Shown: positions 54,631 through 64,000 of the stretch, in pieces
How the letters are laid out: every line of letters begins with the position of its first letter
How positions within the stretch are numbered: the stretch's first letter is position 1
Assembly: GCA_019787685.1 (NCBI GenBank)
Contig: JAHNUO010000008.1
Coordinates: forward strand, 1,302,001 to 1,366,000
Source of the DNA: Chiua virens
Lineage: Eukaryota; Basidiomycota; Agaricomycetes; Boletales; Boletaceae
Direction of reading: 5' to 3'
Length of the DNA stretch: 64,000 bases
Translations under genes and position numbers: made by a program
The notes under the pieces: model-generated
What the model was told of the DNA's origin: nothing
What the model saw: only the letters and a program-made list of their open reading frames with translations
Databases searched by the model: none

Positions 54631-55138
54631 GGTGGAAGATGCTGATAAAGCGACTGGTGGGGGGTAACATTAAGTATCATGCTGTGCTGGGCACAGCATA
54701 CTGACCTCCAATGCGGTATTAAAGTTACTTCCAAAGATGCTGAGTTGAGACGAACTAGCAAGGCAAGATCCGTATGCTCCGATCGTAATCCCCTTTCCTG
54801 TAGTAAGTGATGAACAACCAGTGGATCTTGAGATGTCCTTGATGATCTCAACCATGGTTCAAGTTGGCTCTGAATCGCTGAATTTATTTCAATATGGTTT
54901 GGGGCAAAGTTCATAAAACCACTCACCCTAAAGTCCCCAATCATTTCCTGTTAGCATCGTACTGCATGTACATGAGAAACGATATGAATGACGAGGAGAC
55001 AGCGGCTCAATGTTGACGCGAGTTTCGGAGTTAGATTGACATGTGATAATAGGCAGCTAATTTGAACCTTGCGTATTCGCTCAATTGCCAGCACGGTCTA
55101 CCTTCTGGCTAAAAGCCTCATACCAAACGCAAAGGACG

Positions 55139-55280
55139 CTTCAAACACTTGTGCGTTCGGATCGAGACTCGGAGATTCCCTCCATGATTCGGTTATTCTT
55201 ATTCGCCACACTTCAAACACTTGTGTGCTCGAATCGAAACTCGAGTTTCCCTGCAGGATTCGGTTATTCTTATTCGTCAC
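55139..55280. repeat. 72-base tandem duplication (two units)
   Basis: Unit 1 is 55139-55210 and unit 2 is 55211-55280. Both run from CTTCAAACACTTGTG to GGTTATTCTTATTCG(C/T)CAC. They differ at about a dozen positions, so the duplication is not very recent. The unit is not clearly related to the rest of the window. Confidence 0.8.
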
Positions 55281-55768
55281 GTTTGAAGCAGCCTTCTATC
55301 GAGTTGATACGACGATTTCCGGGAAGATTGCTAGTACCCACGCTATCTGTTGGTTGCTTTTTTGATATCGAATCCCACACAACTTGAAGTAACACAAATC
55401 ATCACCGGCTGCTCGTGGCAGGAACATCATTTGGACCTTGTACACAGCATCGCCTCTATCACGGTAAATTCCGCGAAATAGCCAAGTATCGATCTCAGAA
55501 ACATCACCCAATGTTATCGTATTTGTCAGATCGAACCACCACGAGCACCCCTTCCAACTCGTCTGCTACGTTCTAGATGTAAAAAACACTAAATGTGTGT
55601 ATATAGTCACTTCAATAGAGAAACTACGGTACAACTGAACGGTGTACCTACGGTTACGTAAGCGATGGCTGTACCTATTACTAATCGAGATTGTGATCTC
55701 CAACACTAGAAACGGCGCTCGTCGTGTTCGTATTGATCGGACTGCGCGGCGTCCCTGAGGCCTAGAGA

Positions 55769-56176
55769 ATGTCGCCACTCTGGAAAGCGAAATTTTTTCT
55801 TACTCCCTTTGTTGATGGTCTCAGCTCAAATCTCGACGTCACTGACTTGCTCGAGAGGAGGTCGTCAAAGAATTCTCCGCTCGTTGCATATCTCACCATC
55901 GGCTTGATTTTCCTCGCTGCGACGAAATTATGGGACGGACTATGGTGGAACACATCCACCTGGACTGATGTCCAGATCCGCCGCCAAGGATTGGTCTGTA
56001 TCGTTAACAAGCTTGCTGACACTTTCACTGTCGCAGGTGGACTGAAGCGAATACTAACATCACTGGCGGACTGTTCAGTACTTGACGTCCCGATGCCTCG
56101 GGCTTCCTGTTATACTGAGGCAATATTGGCACAATCTGGGCGGGTTACAGATTTTTATGATAAAGTGACAGGCTAA
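55769..56176 (+). CDS. small hypothetical protein with one membrane segment
   Basis: An uninterrupted frame of 135 codons starts MSPLWKAKFFLTPFVDGLSS. It has a polar stretch (DVTDLLERRSSKNS) and then one hydrophobic segment (LVAYLTIGLIFLAATKLW) followed by WDGLWWNTSTWTDVQIRRQG. The first 70 residues look protein-like and could be the N-terminal anchor of a longer enzyme that has lost its body. The remainder is less convincing. It is the only plus-strand gene candidate inside the monooxygenase array. No family is recognised; it may be a gene fragment rather than a functional gene. Confidence 0.35.
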   Translation: MSPLWKAKFFLTPFVDGLSSNLDVTDLLERRSSKNSPLVAYLTIGLIFLAATKLWDGLWWNTSTWTDVQIRRQGLVCIVNKLADTFTVAGGLKRILTSLADCSVLDVPMPRASCYTEAILAQSGRVTDFYDKVTG

Positions 56177-56283
56177 GTCCCACACACATCGCCACTTGAA
56201 ACAAATATATCCGATTTCACGAACACGTACTGTTACCCTGTATACTTCTACGATAACGTACATCATAGAACCTTCGAAATTTC

Positions 56284-58945
<2,662 letters not shown>

Positions 58946-60474
58946 GGTGATGGGTGCTAGTGAGGAGTTTAGTGTCGGGAGGTAGTCACGGGTGGCCTTT
59001 AAAACGGTAAACCAACCTCTGCTTGATATGTTCCTGAGTAATTTGTGTTGTAAACTTGCAGACGCCTGTCGGAACTATCCCATACCTACCAACAAGGGGG
59101 TCGCGAAATGAAGGCCTCGAACGTTCATTTCAAGCAAATTAGCATAAGGGTTCAGAAGGATTACAACTGGCAAACTCCAGAACTTGACTCGGATTGGCTG
59201 ATTGGGGGGTGCGTTCACGTCAAGTGTGCATAAGGTTGTCAAATCTTCGCGTTACCGACTGCTCACTGTGTTGTTATTTGATCCCTGCCGGCGAGCGATA
59301 CGTACGATGACCCCGGCGCCCATAGAGTGCACCAGGATGAGGTACTCCAGCACCAGCTTCAATCCCCGTCGTTCGATCTAAGAGACCCTGATTCCCGAGC
59401 TACATCTTTTTATATGTGACCTGCCATCACACCGTGTTTCTGCTTATAAACTCGTGCAATGTTGAGTCAGTCGCTGCCCAATAATAATATATATTAAAAA
59501 CACACCATACTAATCAGTGAACTGAAGGATGGTCAGGACTCACAGTGGTCTGAAACCAAGCTCCTTGAAGAAGAAAAAAACCTTTTTAGGACCCTTGATT
59601 GCCTTCTTTAAAATGCGAGCTCTGATTGGAGGCAGGTCCACAAGAGAGCAGCAAGCAGTAACACCTCCAGATAGGCTGCCCCATGTACTAGACAGTGCGG
59701 AAAAAGATATTTTCATTGGAAACTTGCTGGATGTTCCCCGTCTCTCTGTAATGGGCGTATCTCCGGGCACAGGACCACAGGTAGCTTCAAGTTACTGGGC
59801 GCGATGAAGTTAGTACCTTACTACTATGTATGTGCATATACAGTAAACCGAAAACGTAAGAGAGCACTAACGATTCCCGAGTGCATTGAACGTACATAAG
59901 GGGGGAATAGTAGACTTTGATAGCATGTAAATGGCATGATGGCATGTAGCCGATCAGTGGCGTCAGTTCAGGCGAACTGGCTCTCGTGATATTTTATGTC
60001 CGCTAAGATGCGAATCGGATTTTGAACTTCAAGTTCTGGCACGTAACCAGTCCGTCTAAAATTAGTTCAGCATTACATACATCCTAATATGTATGAACGT
60101 TTGACTACATGCCAATGACCTGCTTTTCTTCAGAACTAAGGATGAGTCCGATGCTGATCGGATGCATTCTAGTAGCGACTGATGTGCCACTCGGGCTGGC
60201 CCGAGCCTGAGTCAAACGATTTGAAAGGGCCCGAATGAAAGTCGAAGTTGATTACTTATAGGTACAGCCCTGGTGTATTACATATTTCTCGAACGAGTTG
60301 GTTCAACTCGGCAATCTTTGTCTTAACCCACGAACAATAGCCCCTTGAACTTGAAGCGAACTTATCGGTGGGAACACTGGGAAGCATGTCCTGAATGTGA
60401 CTTGCTTCAGCTTTAGAAATCCGGATTCAGAATGTGGTCATTGGTCATTGGTAGTATGCTCGAACATAAATAAG
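58946..60474. other. spacer 4-5 with duplicated flank, neighbour-gene scrap and unknown ORF
   Basis: From 58946 to about 59410 the sequence matches 63200 to about 63680 upstream of copy 5 (shared CCAACAAGGGGGTC, then GATTGGCTGATTGGG). It includes a scrap of the gene found at the window's right end. A 92-codon plus-strand frame (59529-59807, start MVRTHSGLKPSS) has no recognised relative. A relic of a monooxygenase lies at 60286-60405. Confidence 0.5.
60286..60405 (-). pseudogene. phenol 2-monooxygenase C-terminal fragment (sixth copy relic)
   Basis: About 120 bases match the dimerisation-domain exon of the array genes. The plus strand shows TCGAACGAGTTGGTTCAACTCGGC and then CTTGAAGCGAAC and GGGAAGCATGTCCTGAATGT, as in copy 3 at about 52410-52507. 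Small insertions and deletions break the frame and flanking exons are absent. It sits about 70 bases past the 3' end of copy 5. Confidence 0.75.
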
Positions 60475-63199
<2,725 letters not shown>

Positions 63200-63553
63200 G
63201 GTGGTGGGTGCTAGTGAGGAGTTTGGTGTCGGGAGGTGGTCACGGGTGGCCTTTAAAACGGTATACCAACCTCTTCTTGAGATCCCCCTGAGTGACTCGT
63301 CTTGTAAACTTGTAGCCGCCTTCCAAGATTGATCTGTGACTTACCAACAAGGGGGTCACAAAAGAAGGCCTCAAACGTTCATTTCGCGAGAATGAGCAAA
63401 ATCCGCCATAAGGGTTGGCCGGTCAAGAGAAGCCTGGTGGGTCAAAGGAGGCTTGTAGCTGGCGAGTTACAGACGTTGATTGGCTGATTGGGCCGTAAGT
63501 TCACGCCAGGTGTGCACGATTGTGTCTAATATGTGCGTTACCGTGCTATCAGG

Positions 63554-64000
63554 TTATTTTGAGCTCTGCCAGCGAGCGGTATGTACGATTTGGAGTCCCT
63601 GTGGCGTATGATGGGGTACCTCGGCGCCGGGTTCGAGCACTGTCTTTGGTGTTGTCTTATCTAAGAACTGCAAATTGTCAATGAATGCATTTGCACTGCC
63701 TGGAACCAGGAGCGACCACACTGACGTTGACTCAACGTTGCACGAGTCAAAAAGCAGAAATGGAGCATGATGGAAGTTAGATATAAACAAGCGTAACTTC
63801 TCTGGATGTCTCTGGAGCTGCGCGACCGACGTGGGGCCTATGTATCTTCGGGATGTCCGGGTATAGGTATTGAGAACTGCGCGCTCTCCGGCGAGGGGTG
63901 ACCGACAGTACATATGTGCCTATTTGAAACTGAAACGTAATACTCCTCAGATGAAATCCTGTTAAGGCACTCACCGCTATAACTCCGAGGCTTTATATTG
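63554..64000 (-). CDS. 3' part of an unidentified gene, cut by the window edge
   Basis: A minus-strand frame (63913-63554) reads TSRRYIGPTSVAQLQRHPEK, LFISNFHHAPFLLFDSCNVE, SVWSLLVPGSANAFIDNLQF and ends GAEVPHHTPQGLQIVHTARW. Composition is protein-like. A diverged copy of its last part exists at about 59280-59410 (LDRTTGIEAGAGVPHPG against LDKTTP and GAEVPHH), which supports that this was a real coding exon caught in a duplication. The upstream exons lie outside the window. The family is not recognised. Confidence 0.45.

Larger units (their letters stand above)
54631..56283. other. spacer 3-4 with a tandem repeat and a lone ORF
   Basis: Unlike the first two spacers. It holds the 72-base tandem duplication at 55139-55280 and the open frame at 55769-56176, both listed separately. 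The rest shows nothing recognisable. Confidence 0.4.

Overview
The window looks like nuclear DNA from a basidiomycete fungus, most likely an Agaricomycete. Genes carry many short introns (about 45-70 bases, GT/AG), sit closely on both strands, and encode eukaryotic proteins: ribosomal protein L11, a dolichyl-phosphate glucosyltransferase, Snt2- and Rxt3-type chromatin proteins, a Doa4-type deubiquitinase and a hybrid histidine kinase. The order or genus cannot be fixed from the sequence alone. Gene models were built by hand from codon phase and splice signals.

Left part (1-24 kb): RPL11 (2.45-3.15 kb), a transposase remnant (4.0 kb), a small membrane-protein gene with a nonsense codon (4.5-5.2 kb), a very large minus-strand Rxt3-domain gene (7.0-12.1 kb), a decayed epoxide-hydrolase fragment (13.9 kb), an intact epoxide hydrolase (15.3-16.9 kb), a foldback repeat (18.3-19.1 kb), an intact paralogue of the membrane-protein gene (19.2-19.9 kb), a second intact epoxide hydrolase (21.6-23.2 kb) and ALG5 (23.6-24.8 kb). 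Membrane-protein and epoxide-hydrolase genes occur as two ordered pairs, which suggests an old block duplication.

Middle part (25-43 kb) is a dense housekeeping and regulatory block: a Ran-binding-domain protein (-), a hybrid histidine kinase (-) whose H-box exon seems frameshifted, an SNT2-like BAH/PHD/SANT protein (+), a rhodanese plus ubiquitin-protease gene (-) and an ADIP/Msd1-like coiled-coil protein (+). Two head-to-head gene pairs share short promoter regions.

Right part (43.2-64 kb) is a tandem array of five same-strand phenol 2-monooxygenase-like flavoprotein genes. All five appear to have open reading frames after splicing, and there is a sixth relic fragment at 60.3 kb. Spacers are partly duplicated too, and the paralogues are mosaic, which points to repeated unequal exchange and gene conversion. 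Together with the two epoxide hydrolases, the window is enriched in enzymes expected to oxidise or detoxify aromatic compounds and epoxides; that they work together is inference only.
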